NCBI GenBank assembly: GCA_016871515.1
Contig: VHDE01000021.1
Coordinates: 1-59,847, forward strand
Length of the DNA stretch: 59,847 nt
Source of the DNA: Verrucomicrobiota bacterium
GTDB taxonomy: Bacteria > Verrucomicrobiota > Verrucomicrobiia > Limisphaerales > SIBE01
Direction: 5' to 3'
Shown: positions 37,322-45,693 of the stretch, in pieces
Numbering within the stretch: position 1 is the first letter of the stretch
How the letters are laid out: the number at the start of each line of letters is the position of its first letter
Made by a program: the position numbers and the translations under genes
The notes under the pieces: model-generated
Databases searched by the model: none
Told to the model about the DNA's origin: nothing
The model's input: the letters and a program-made list of their open reading frames with translations, nothing else

Positions 37322-37567
37322 TCACTGTTTCTCGTATTCTCCCTTGCCCAACCGTTTAAGAACCGTAAAACCGGCTTTCTTCGCGTCAGTAATGGACACC
37401 GGCTTGAGCTTCACTGGTGAATTGAAGCTGGAAATCAGTTTTCGGACGGGCTTTTTGCAGAGCGGGCAATTGGTCAGAGGCTGCGCAGTTAATGGTCGGC
37501 GTAGCGTGAAACGCCCGCCGCAAACCTTACAATCGCCTTCACACAATTCGTATTCGTAAAGCGGCAT
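37322..37567 (-). CDS. FmdB-type zinc ribbon protein
   Basis: An 81-aa protein of the FmdB family. It begins MPLYEYELCEGDCKVCGG and has a second CxxC (NCPLCKKPV), so four cysteines can bind zinc. The C-terminal half is FKVLKRLGKGEYEKQ-like, as in family members. FmdB proteins are regarded as putative regulators; the role is not known. The ATG at 37567 is the only sensible start. It lies between the cyclase gene and the coiled-coil gene. Confidence 0.88.
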   Translation of the reverse strand: MPLYEYELCEGDCKVCGGRFTLRRPLTAQPLTNCPLCKKPVRKLISSFNSPVKLKPVSITDAKKAGFTVLKRLGKGEYEKQ

Positions 37568-37605
37568 AGACGATGGAATCTAGTTCGAAATTCAACAGGG
37601 GTGGT

Positions 37606-37668
37606 AGGGCGGCGCTGCTGCGCCGCCTGCTGCGCGGTGGTACCATGGCGGCGCAGCAACGCCGCCCT
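37606..37668. repeat. Family-F hairpin
   Basis: Arms at 37606-37627 (AGGGCGGCGCTGCTGCGCCG...) and 37647-37668 pair over 22 bp with one mismatch around a 19-base loop. Without a T-tract it is better seen as a REP-type palindrome, though it may stop transcription after the cyclase gene. Confidence 0.7.
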
Positions 37669-37700
37669 GCTCTTTTGGCCCCAATCGAGAAACTGCGGCG

Positions 37701-39053
37701 TCAACCTTGCCTGCGAAATGGTGAGATTGGGGCGGATGATCGAGTGCTGACCACGACGTGAGGCTGCTCTGCCGGCGCCTCGACTTGTTCTCCGGAATTG
37801 TGTTTTTGGGCTTTCTCCGAATTCCCCGGCGCCTTCAGAACCGCCCGGCCCACTTCACCTACCTCGCAAATCTCCAAGGGATCTTCGACACCTTTCATAT
37901 CGTACTCGCCATGAGTCAGCCAAGCCAGGGGGCCGACACCTTCGACTTGCTGATTCTTCAGCACTTGGCGTGCGTTGTCGTAGGCAAACCGCGTCATCAA
38001 GATCTGGTCCCCGTCACCTAAAGACATCACACGCGCACAGGTATCGACTTGGATGCCGTACATGTCTTTGGGTTTCCCAGGGCCTTGATTCTCCTCGATA
38101 AACACTTCACCCACGTGAATTCCAATTCGATCGAGAATGGGCGTACGGCTGCCCTTATTCAATTCACGGAGTTTGGCTTGCAAGAGAAGCGAAAACTTGA
38201 CGGCGTCCGAAGGTTTGGCAAAGGCGAGAAAGAAAGAATCGCCCGCAGTGCTAATTTCCTCGCCGGTCGGAAAACGCCCCAGAATATCGCGGACGATTGA
38301 ATGATGCCGCTGCATGATCGCCACAGCATCATGATCCCCTAAATCCTGCTTCAGCTTGGTCGAGCCCACCAAATCGCTGAAAAGCAACGTCACCATACCA
38401 ACCCGATGCTTGCGTTGGGATTCCCCCAGCTTTCCGCGCTGATCCATTGCGCCCTGCAAATTCACGTTTTCGGAGAATGGCGTCATGAGCGGATCGGTCT
38501 TCTCCATCACCGGCCGCAAAAGAATTTCCGAACCGTCGGTAATCTCGATCTCCTGCCGGTAAGTCTTAAATCCGTCCTTCTTAACCTCGACCACATGTTT
38601 CCCGTCTTTGAGCCTAACCTTCGCGGGAATATTGCCGACGAACGAGCCATCGATCTGAACCGCGCAATCGGCGATCTCTGCCACAACCGACACGACTCCG
38701 CCTTGTGCTCTCGAAACGGGCGTGGCCACGGCGGCCTTGTCATTCATAGCCGCCGCGGGTATTCCAGACTTGATGATTAACTCGCGATTAATGTTCGCGT
38801 GCACGGTCTGAAGCGTGAGATTCTGAATTATCGGGATCAATTGCCTGTCCGCCAAAAATTCAGCTCGCCCATCACCTCTATCCCAAATTGGAACTACTGC
38901 GCCCCTCAATCCAGCCGCTTGAGCGTTTTGCTGAAGCATCCTCAAAATCTCGGCCTTCGCAGTCGGGCTCATTTTGCCGAAGGAAGTGTCTAAGAGGACT
39001 ATTACTAAATCCACGCCCTTTTGTCTGATATGGGCTACCGGATACTTAATCAT
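37701..39053 (-). CDS. PEGA-domain adenylate/guanylate cyclase
   Basis: A 450-aa protein with three parts. Residues 1 to about 100 form a Rossmann-like unit (VDLVIVLLDTSFGKMSP) without named family. Residues about 120-190 are a PEGA domain (CAVQIDGSFVGNIPAKVRLK, KDGKHVVEVKKDGFKTYRQE). Residues about 220-400 are a class III nucleotide cyclase domain; the metal-binding aspartates are in LLFSDLVGSTKL and ISTAGDSFFLAF, and YGIQVDTCARVMSL lies near the substrate pocket. The tail is low-complexity. It probably makes a cyclic nucleotide, but which one cannot be told. The start is the ATG at 39053. No membrane segment or signal is seen, which is odd for a PEGA protein. Confidence 0.85.
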   Translation of the reverse strand: MIKYPVAHIRQKGVDLVIVLLDTSFGKMSPTAKAEILRMLQQNAQAAGLRGAVVPIWDRGDGRAEFLADRQLIPIIQNLTLQTVHANINRELIIKSGIPAAAMNDKAAVATPVSRAQGGVVSVVAEIADCAVQIDGSFVGNIPAKVRLKDGKHVVEVKKDGFKTYRQEIEITDGSEILLRPVMEKTDPLMTPFSENVNLQGAMDQRGKLGESQRKHRVGMVTLLFSDLVGSTKLKQDLGDHDAVAIMQRHHSIVRDILGRFPTGEEISTAGDSFFLAFAKPSDAVKFSLLLQAKLRELNKGSRTPILDRIGIHVGEVFIEENQGPGKPKDMYGIQVDTCARVMSLGDGDQILMTRFAYDNARQVLKNQQVEGVGPLAWLTHGEYDMKGVEDPLEICEVGEVGRAVLKAPGNSEKAQKHNSGEQVEAPAEQPHVVVSTRSSAPISPFRRQG

Positions 39054-39337
39054 ATTTTCAGTCTCTTGGCTTTCGCTGCGTCAAATGGCGGCCACAAATA
39101 CCAACCGGAACAACCAGATTAGGCTGGCTGTCTTGCGTGCCAAAATATTTGCAACGACATATAAAGTCAATACCCTATCAGAGCTATCAGAGTGCCACAA
39201 AAGTGCCACAAAGAGTTTCTAAGAGTTTCCGCATTCCAAGCGTGATTATCCGACTGGTAACCGCAGGTCGAAATCGATAGGATAAAGCCCGAATCCAAAT
39301 GACACACTGGAATCGCCTTCTGAACCGCCAATCTTTA

Positions 39338-39412
39338 GCGGCGTCTCGCAAGAGCGCCGCAAACCCGGGTTGTTTAAGAATGGCGGCGCTCGCACGAGAC
39401 GCCGCTGCAGGG
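39338..39412 (+). repeat. Family-F variant hairpin
   Basis: AGCGGCGTCTCGCAAGAGCG at the left and CGCTCGCACGAGACGCCGCT at the right are near-perfect inverted arms. It lies just before the start of the DUF1549 gene and may affect its expression. Confidence 0.65.
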
Positions 39413-39427
39413 AGGTTCATCCGGGCG

Positions 39428-42214
39428 ATGCGCTTAAAGACTTTTCGGGAAGTTTCCTTTTGCCGCAGCGCAGGCATTCAGTCACTAAGTTCTCGCGAAA
39501 CCCTCGGCTCGGCGTGTTACCGCCTTTTCACTCTCGGACTAATTCTCATCTATTGCGCTGGTCTGTCGGATCGACTCTTGGTGGGCGCCGAGAGACCGCT
39601 TGCAGCACAGGACAAGCTCGGGTTTTGGTCACTCAAGACTGTCCAGCGCCCTCCCATTCCCCAGTTTCCCAGCAACGATATCCGATGGGGCAGCACTCCG
39701 ATCGATGCGTTTGTGTTGGCCAAATTGCGCGAGAAAGGGTTGACGCCATCGCCTGAGGCCCACCGGCAAACGCTCATCCGCCGGCTGCATTTCGACCTGA
39801 CGGGCCTGCCGCCGTTGCCGGAAGCGGTTGAGCAGTTCGTCAACGATTCGAGCCCGTTCGCTTACGAGCGGCTCGTGGATCGTTTGCTGGCCTCGACAGA
39901 ATATGGCGAACGCTGGGCGCGGCATTGGCTCGATGTCGTGCATTATGGCGACACGCACGGTTACGACAAAGATCAGCCGCGTCCAAACGCCTGGCCGTAT
40001 CGCGACTACGTTATCCGCTCGCTGAACGAGGACAAACCGTACCGGGAATTCGTGCTCGAACAGATTGCGGGCGACGTTCTATTCCCTGGCTCAGTGGAGG
40101 CTCTTGTCGCCACGGGTTTCATTGCGGCCGGTCCTTGGGACCTAATCGGGCACATGGAGGTTCCCGAAGAAAAGATCGATGGCCAAATTGCCCGGCATCT
40201 CGATCGCGATGACATGGTGTCGAACACAATGAACACGTTTGTCAGCATGACCGTTCAATGCGCGCGCTGCCACAATCACAAGTTCGATCCAGTCACGCAG
40301 GAAGACTACTACAGCTTGCAGGCTGTCTTTGCCGCCTTGGATCGCGCAGACAAGATATTTGATGCCGATCCGGTCGTGGGCAAGAAGCGGGCAACGCTCG
40401 AACGAGCGCAAGCAAAATGGACCGCAGAGAGAGAAACGATCGAGGCTCGAATCGCAAAAGCGGGTGGAGATGAATTAGCCGCTTTCGATAAGAAGGTCGC
40501 TGAACTCAAGAAAATGAAAGCCAACAGCGACGCTTTTGGTTATCACAGCCAAATCATGGCTGACCAGAATTCAGTCAAATGGGTTCAGGTGGACCTCGGA
40601 AAGGCGGTCGCAATCGAGCGATTGGTTTATGTTGGTTGCCACGATGATTTCAATGGGATCGGCGCGGGGTTCGGTTTTCCCGTACGTTTTAAGGTCGAGA
40701 TTTCGGATGATCCAACCTTCAACGAGCGCGTGAAAATCGTGGCAGATCATACACAGGCCGATGTTGTGAACCCTGGCGTCGAACCGCAAACAATCATCTT
40801 ACACGGCAAGCCAGCGCGCTTTATTCGCATGACCGCGACCAAGCTCGCTCCTCGCCAGAACGATTACATTTTCGCGCTGGCGGAGTTGAGTGTGTTCGAT
40901 AGCTCTGGTGAGAATGTCGCGCGTGCCGCTTCGGTAACGGCGCTTGACTCGATCGAGGCGCCCGCGCGCTGGCAAATGAAGAATCTGGTGGATGGCCATT
41001 ATTATGGCGCGAAAGAAAATCCGGCTGTGGCTGCGGATATTGCCAAACTTGAGCAACAACGAAAGGAGTTATTGGATCGCGTCGTGACGGCCGCCCTGAA
41101 GCAACAGCGAGAGGAGATTGAACAAGGGCTCAAATCCGTGAACGCCGAAATCGCGAAACTGCCCAAGCCGATGAAAGCGTACGTTGGGACTGTTCATACT
41201 GGAAAGGGAGCCTTTGCGGGCACTGGACATCGAGGGGGCAAACCGAGGTCGATTCAAATTTTAGCTCGAGGCGATGTGCAGAGTCCGATCCGGGAAGTCG
41301 GGCCGGGAACGGTTCCGATTATTCTCGGGGCCGAAGCTCGCTTCAACCTGGGCGCCAATCACGCCGAAGGAGAACGGCGTGTGGCGCTCGCGAAATGGAT
41401 CGTGGATTCAAATAATCCCCTGTCATGGCGTTCCATCGTGAATCGTGTGTGGCAATATCATTTTGGTCGAGGCCTTGTCGATTCGCCGAACGACTTCGGG
41501 CGGATGGGCCAGTTGCCGACACATCCCGAGTTGCTCGATTGGCTGGCGACGGAATTTCGTGATGGAGGACAATCATTGAAACAACTCCATCGCATGATCG
41601 TCAACAGTTCGACCTACCGGCAGTCGTCCGCGGCAAACGAACTCTCGGCAAGAGTCGATGCGAGCAATCAATTCCTCTGGCGCATGAACCGAAGACGACT
41701 GGAAGCCGAAGCCATCCGCGATTCGGTCTTGTTTGTCAGCGGCAAACTCAACAAAGCGATGTACGGCCCCGGCTTTCAGGACTTCGTCGTCGAAAAGCCC
41801 GAACACTCGCCGCATTACGGCTATCATCTGCACGATCCGACCGACCCAAGGGCACACCGGCGTTCGATTTACCGATTTATCGTCCGATCGCAGCCGCAGC
41901 CGTTCATGCAAACGCTCGATTGCGCCGATCCATCGCTCATGGTGGACAAACGCAACGAGACGCAGACCGCTTTGCAAGCTTTGGCCCTGTTGAACAATCC
42001 TTTCATGACTGCAATGTCGAAACAGATGGCAGCGCGTGTGGAAACAATGGCGAGCAGCTCTAAAGATCGCGTCAACGTGGCTTTTCGACTGGCTTTAGCA
42101 CGCGATCCCAATGCCGATGAGATCGGCGGCTTAACCAGTTACGCAGAGCAACATGGGCTGGCCAATGCATGCCGATTGATTCTTAATCTGAACGAGTTTG
42201 TGTTTGTCGATTGA
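39428..42214 (+). CDS. DUF1549-DUF1553 exported protein without PSCyt1
   Basis: A 928-aa protein of the planctomycete-type family. After a hydrophobic signal or anchor segment (LFTLGLILIYCAGLSDRLLV) comes DUF1549 (HFDLTGLPPLPEAVEQFVND) with heme-type motif CARCH in QCARCHNHKFDPVTQEDYYS, then a discoidin-like region (KWVQVDLGKAVAIERLVYVG), a coiled stretch, and DUF1553 (NRVWQYHFGRGLVDSPNDFG). The separate PSCyt1 domain with its first heme motif, present in the relative at 9663-13154, is absent. I chose the ATG at 39428, with AGGGAGG 12 bases upstream, because the longer frame is repeat-encoded. DUF1501 follows on the same strand. Confidence 0.88.
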   Translation: MRLKTFREVSFCRSAGIQSLSSRETLGSACYRLFTLGLILIYCAGLSDRLLVGAERPLAAQDKLGFWSLKTVQRPPIPQFPSNDIRWGSTPIDAFVLAKLREKGLTPSPEAHRQTLIRRLHFDLTGLPPLPEAVEQFVNDSSPFAYERLVDRLLASTEYGERWARHWLDVVHYGDTHGYDKDQPRPNAWPYRDYVIRSLNEDKPYREFVLEQIAGDVLFPGSVEALVATGFIAAGPWDLIGHMEVPEEKIDGQIARHLDRDDMVSNTMNTFVSMTVQCARCHNHKFDPVTQEDYYSLQAVFAALDRADKIFDADPVVGKKRATLERAQAKWTAERETIEARIAKAGGDELAAFDKKVAELKKMKANSDAFGYHSQIMADQNSVKWVQVDLGKAVAIERLVYVGCHDDFNGIGAGFGFPVRFKVEISDDPTFNERVKIVADHTQADVVNPGVEPQTIILHGKPARFIRMTATKLAPRQNDYIFALAELSVFDSSGENVARAASVTALDSIEAPARWQMKNLVDGHYYGAKENPAVAADIAKLEQQRKELLDRVVTAALKQQREEIEQGLKSVNAEIAKLPKPMKAYVGTVHTGKGAFAGTGHRGGKPRSIQILARGDVQSPIREVGPGTVPIILGAEARFNLGANHAEGERRVALAKWIVDSNNPLSWRSIVNRVWQYHFGRGLVDSPNDFGRMGQLPTHPELLDWLATEFRDGGQSLKQLHRMIVNSSTYRQSSAANELSARVDASNQFLWRMNRRRLEAEAIRDSVLFVSGKLNKAMYGPGFQDFVVEKPEHSPHYGYHLHDPTDPRAHRRSIYRFIVRSQPQPFMQTLDCADPSLMVDKRNETQTALQALALLNNPFMTAMSKQMAARVETMASSSKDRVNVAFRLALARDPNADEIGGLTSYAEQHGLANACRLILNLNEFVFVD

Positions 42215-42290
42215 GAGAAAAGCTGCGACCGAACAAGGACCAACGAATGAACGAAGTTTCCCAATGTAATATGCGGGCCAGTGCCTTGGT

Positions 42291-42429
42291 CGTAGCGCTG
42301 AGTTTCACTCTGCCGTATCGCAGATTCTCAATCTGCGCAGTTCCCGCAAGTTCAGAAGCGGTGGAAATTGCGAGCGGGCTCCCGACTGCAAGCTGGCGAT
42401 ACAGCAGAGTGAAACTCTGCGTTGCGAAA
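42291..42429. repeat. Inverted pair of family-A repeats
   Basis: A forward copy (42291-42340, containing GAGTTTCACTCTGCCGTATC) and an inverted copy (42381-42429, GGCGATACAGCAGAGTGAAA) flank about 40 bases. The pair fills the gap between the DUF1549 gene and DUF1501 gene and could form a large cruciform. The inverted copy ends 13 bases before the DUF1501 start. Confidence 0.75.
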
Positions 42430-42442
42430 CACGGAACGAGTT

Positions 42443-43957
42443 ATGAATAAATCCGTTTATCATCGAATGCCGACGTCTCGCGGAGCGATTTCCCGGCGCG
42501 AATTTCTCTGGCAATCAGGCGGTGGACTTGGCGGAATCGCCCTGTCGAGTCTGCTCGGCATGCACGGTCTCTTGGCCGCGAATCCGTCGGCAAAGCCGCG
42601 TCAATCCGCCGCGCGTCTTCCCAATCATTTGCCCCGAGCTAAGCGGGTCGTCCAGTTGTTCATGGCGGGCGCCGCCAGTCATGTGGACCTCTTTGACTAC
42701 AAGCCCGCGCTGATCAAACACAACGGCGAAAAATGGGATCCTGGCGAAAAAGTGGAACTCTTCCAGAACGGCCACGGCGCCACCTTCGCCTCGCCTTGGT
42801 CATGGCGTCAATATGGCCAATGTGGCAAACACCTGAGCGAAATCGTCGCGCCACTCGGAGAATGCGTGGACGACATGGCATTCATTCACAACCTCGTTGG
42901 CAAAACGGGCGTTCATAGCCAAGCGACTTATTTGCAGGCGACAGGCTTTCAGGACCCCGGCTTTCCCGGTGTCGGTTGCTGGGTCAGTTACGGGCTCGGC
43001 AGCATGAACGAGAACTTGCCGACCTTCGTGGTCTTGCCAGATCATCGCGGGTTTGGTTCGAACGGTCCCAAGAATTGGGATTCAGCGTTTCTTCCGGGAG
43101 AACATCAGGGGACAATCATTTATCCGGGAACAACGAATCCGATTGCCGACTTGTTTCCATCGAAGAACGATTTCATTACGCCGAGCAGTGAACGCGATGC
43201 CCTCGCGCTTATGAATCGTTTGAATCGCGAGCACGCTCGCCAACGCGACGGCGACCTTCGCCTCGACTCACGGATTCGATCTTACGAACTAGCGGCCCGG
43301 ATGCAGCTGGCCGCTCCGGAGTCCTTGGACATCTCCAAGGAACCGGACTACATCCTTGAGATGTACGGCCTTAAACACGGCGTTAAGACGTTCGACAAAG
43401 AGATTAATCCAATTGAAGAAGCGGATTATTTCGGCCGCAAATGCCTCGTTGCGCGCCGGTTGCTCGAACGCGGCGTGCGCTTCGTCCAGATCTGGTCGGG
43501 CAATGACAACGGCTTTCCGCGCCGCAATTGGGATTCCCACGAAGATATCAAACGCGATCACGGTCCACTGGCGCTCGGCATGTCCCGCGGAACGGCCGCA
43601 CTAATAAAAGACCTCAAACAGCGCGGGATGTTGGATGACACGATCATTCTGTGGACAACGGAATTTGGCCGCATGCCCTGTGCGCAAAGCGGCAAAGGAC
43701 GCGATCACAATCCATTCGTCTTCACCAATTGGCTGGCTGGCGGAGGCATCAAGCCGGGCGTTACCTGCGGTCCGAGCGATGAATGGGGCTTCAAGCCCGC
43801 GGATCGCAACAACCCGACCTACTGCTACGACATCCACGCGACCATCCTCCACTTGCTCGGAATCGAACACACGGAATTAACCTTCCGGCACAATGGAATC
43901 GACCGTCGCTTGACGGACGTTCATGGGCGGGTTTTGACGGAGATTATTTCCAGTTAG
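42443..43957 (+). CDS. DUF1501 protein, Tat-exported
   Basis: A 504-aa DUF1501 protein. The Tat signal is ISRREFLWQSGGGLGGIALS; family landmarks are LFMAGAASHVDLFDYKPALI, WSWRQYGQCGKHLSEI, GVGCWVSYGLGSMNENLPTF, TTEFGRMPCAQSGKGRDHNP and the C-terminal DIHATILHLLGIEHTELTF. I chose the ATG at 42443 (MNKSVYHRMPTSRG); the frame opens slightly earlier but in repeat DNA. It pairs with the upstream DUF1549/DUF1553 gene. It is a distant relative, not a recent copy, of the DUF1501 protein at 7909-9372. Confidence 0.93.
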   Translation: MNKSVYHRMPTSRGAISRREFLWQSGGGLGGIALSSLLGMHGLLAANPSAKPRQSAARLPNHLPRAKRVVQLFMAGAASHVDLFDYKPALIKHNGEKWDPGEKVELFQNGHGATFASPWSWRQYGQCGKHLSEIVAPLGECVDDMAFIHNLVGKTGVHSQATYLQATGFQDPGFPGVGCWVSYGLGSMNENLPTFVVLPDHRGFGSNGPKNWDSAFLPGEHQGTIIYPGTTNPIADLFPSKNDFITPSSERDALALMNRLNREHARQRDGDLRLDSRIRSYELAARMQLAAPESLDISKEPDYILEMYGLKHGVKTFDKEINPIEEADYFGRKCLVARRLLERGVRFVQIWSGNDNGFPRRNWDSHEDIKRDHGPLALGMSRGTAALIKDLKQRGMLDDTIILWTTEFGRMPCAQSGKGRDHNPFVFTNWLAGGGIKPGVTCGPSDEWGFKPADRNNPTYCYDIHATILHLLGIEHTELTFRHNGIDRRLTDVHGRVLTEIISS

Positions 43958-44020
43958 AAGAGCGACAAGTTCGTCTGCGGCAAGGCCGAAAATGAGTTAG
44001 CTGCTTCCTGCCTTTTGACT

Positions 44021-44254
44021 CTAACTGGTCAATTGTTCGGCGGTGGGCTGGCCGCCAGATGTGAGCGCGACAATGTGGTGCAAGTCCACAATATGGAACC
44101 GATCACCTTCAACGGCCAGCAACGTGGTCCCAGATTCGTTGAACAAAACTGTGTCGTGATGCAAAACCGGGATTTCACGACCAGTGCTCAACGTCAAACG
44201 GAACGGCTTAAAGGGCCTTTGAGCCAGGGCCTGTCGGATATCCGTCGCGTTCAT
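44021..44254 (-). CDS. Small FRPF-type conserved protein
   Basis: A 77-aa product with the same pattern as the protein at 9369-9629: PFKPFRLTLSTGREIPVLHH, a central short loop, then LLAVEGDRFHIVDLHHIVAL. No signal or membrane segment is present. The start is the ATG at 44254 (MNATDIRQALAQRP). It converges with the DUF1501 gene, 63 bases apart, so unlike the first copy it is not co-transcribed. The role is unknown. Confidence 0.75.
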   Translation of the reverse strand: MNATDIRQALAQRPFKPFRLTLSTGREIPVLHHDTVLFNESGTTLLAVEGDRFHIVDLHHIVALTSGGQPTAEQLTS

Positions 44255-44563
44255 GTTCCGGAAGCTAACGTTTCGGCAGGCTCCAAGCAAGTCTGGGGTG
44301 CAATTGAAACTGCTGGGCGGCCCCTCTTCCCATCCGATGGGGAGAGGGAATTCTTCTTGCGATGTGCTGTTCGAATCACTCTTTTCGTGAAGGCAAACCC
44401 AGCCATTCTTTCCCCTCGCCCCATCGGATGGGGAGAGGGTTAGGGAGAGGGACGCTGACTAGCAGTTTTACTTGCACCACAAACGATGTGGCAGATTGAC
44501 CGGCCGTTAGGAGCATGTTATCAACAGCATCAACACAATTAAACCCTCACCCAAACCCAACTT
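44255..44563. other. Intergenic region with MITE-2
   Basis: It holds a MITE-2 copy (44321-44452) and, from about 44460, the presumed promoter region of the pseudopilin gene. No other gene is seen. Confidence 0.5.
44321..44452 (+). mobile_element. MITE-2 element
   Basis: The left arm is CCCCTCTTCCCATCCGATGG with GGAGAGGG; the right arm is CCCCATCGGATGGGGAGAGG followed by GTTAGGGAGAGGG. The spacer of about 65 bp (starting AATTCTTCTTGCGATGTGCT) is a diverged form of those at 27101-27163 and 47781-47848. Confidence 0.6.
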
Positions 44564-45385
44564 ATGAAGACTCCGTTCCTTCGATCGGTTCGCCGGTCAC
44601 ACGACAGCGATGTCCCGCTTCGGCAAACTCCTAGAGCATCTCTCGGTTTCACATTGATCGAATTGCTTGTGGTGATTGCCATTATCGCGATTTTAGCCGG
44701 GATGCTATTGCCGACTCTCGCCAAATCGAAGGCCAAAGCGCAAAAGACGCTTTGCGTCAGCAATGAAAAGCAGTGGGGCATCGCTCTGAACATGTACGCC
44801 GGTGACGCGGACAATTCGTTTCCGGACAATTCCGGCGGATACCATCTGAGTTGGATAACCCCGACGATGAGCAATTTTTGGAACAACTACCTGATCCGCA
44901 ATCAACGCACGACCGCGAGGTCTGAACGTCCTCGAAACGACGTATTGTATTGTCCGACCGACGTCTGGCATCGCGCGGCGGAACGCGGGATGATCTCAGT
45001 GGACACCGTGCCGCAATTGATTGGCTACTTCTATTTACCCGGACGAAAGGACAAGGGCCCAGACATGGCGCCGCAAGGAACCGAGCCGTGGTTTACGCGC
45101 CGCAAGTTGGGTGACCGTTACTCGCAGGCTCCCGTCTTGATCGACCGCCTTCAGGGAATTGGTCCGCAGACGACGAACATGTATGACACGCGATTGACTT
45201 GGACGACGGATTACGAAAACAAGAAAGTTTTCACGGCCGTTCATCGCATGCAGAAAGGCGCTCCAGAAGGTGGAAACTTCCTGTTCGAAGATGGCCATGT
45301 CGAATGGTTCAACGGAAAGAAGGTCAGCCTTGGCGCCACAGTCGGGAGCTGGATGTGTTACTTCAGGATTCCGGTCTCCGAATAG
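44564..45385 (+). CDS. Pseudopilin with verrucomicrobial H-X9-DG motif
   Basis: A 273-aa secreted protein made as a type IV prepilin-like precursor. A prepilin peptidase site and hydrophobic helix ([20 protein letters not shown]) start near residue 29, and the globular domain follows. The C-terminal [20 protein letters not shown] is the H-X9-DG motif of verrucomicrobial members. Such genes occur in large families in this phylum and are annotated as type II secretion or pilin-like proteins without assigned partners. The ATG at 44564 is used. It has no secretion genes nearby. Confidence 0.9.
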   Translation: MKTPFLRSVRRSHDSDVPLRQTPRASLGFTLIELLVVIAIIAILAGMLLPTLAKSKAKAQKTLCVSNEKQWGIALNMYAGDADNSFPDNSGGYHLSWITPTMSNFWNNYLIRNQRTTARSERPRNDVLYCPTDVWHRAAERGMISVDTVPQLIGYFYLPGRKDKGPDMAPQGTEPWFTRRKLGDRYSQAPVLIDRLQGIGPQTTNMYDTRLTWTTDYENKKVFTAVHRMQKGAPEGGNFLFEDGHVEWFNGKKVSLGATVGSWMCYFRIPVSE

Positions 45386-45693
45386 TAATTTGTCTCTGGT
45401 GTGAAATAGCCTCGAGGCTCCGGAAAACCCGCGAACTGGCAAGGACTCTCCGAAACAGATTTTCGCGCATTGCGCCCCATGAACGTGGTAGGACACAGAT
45501 GCTGGACAGGCCAGACCCCCTGTACTTTCCACAGCGTCCGACTTGTTCTCCGGCGCGAATGAATTTTCAGGGACGCTGTGGAAAGCGTCCTTGCCAGCGG
45601 TGGGCGGGCGGGGAACTCATGCGACTATCGGATTCTGCCAAAAGACTCTGGCACAAACATCAATGAGCTGAAAGGGTGCGCGGTTGCCACCAC
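45386..45693. other. Intergenic region with D and E repeats
   Basis: Between convergent genes; it contains the family D and E units at 45443-45520 and some GC-rich sequence (GGTGGGCGGGCGGGG near 45599). No gene or clear terminator is seen. Confidence 0.45.
45443..45520 (+). repeat. Family D and E repeats
   Basis: GGACTCTCCGAAACAGATTT continues to GCGCCCCATGAACGTGG (family D) and then AGGACACAGATGCTGGACAG (family E). The same joining of D to E occurs at 33863-33963. Confidence 0.55.
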
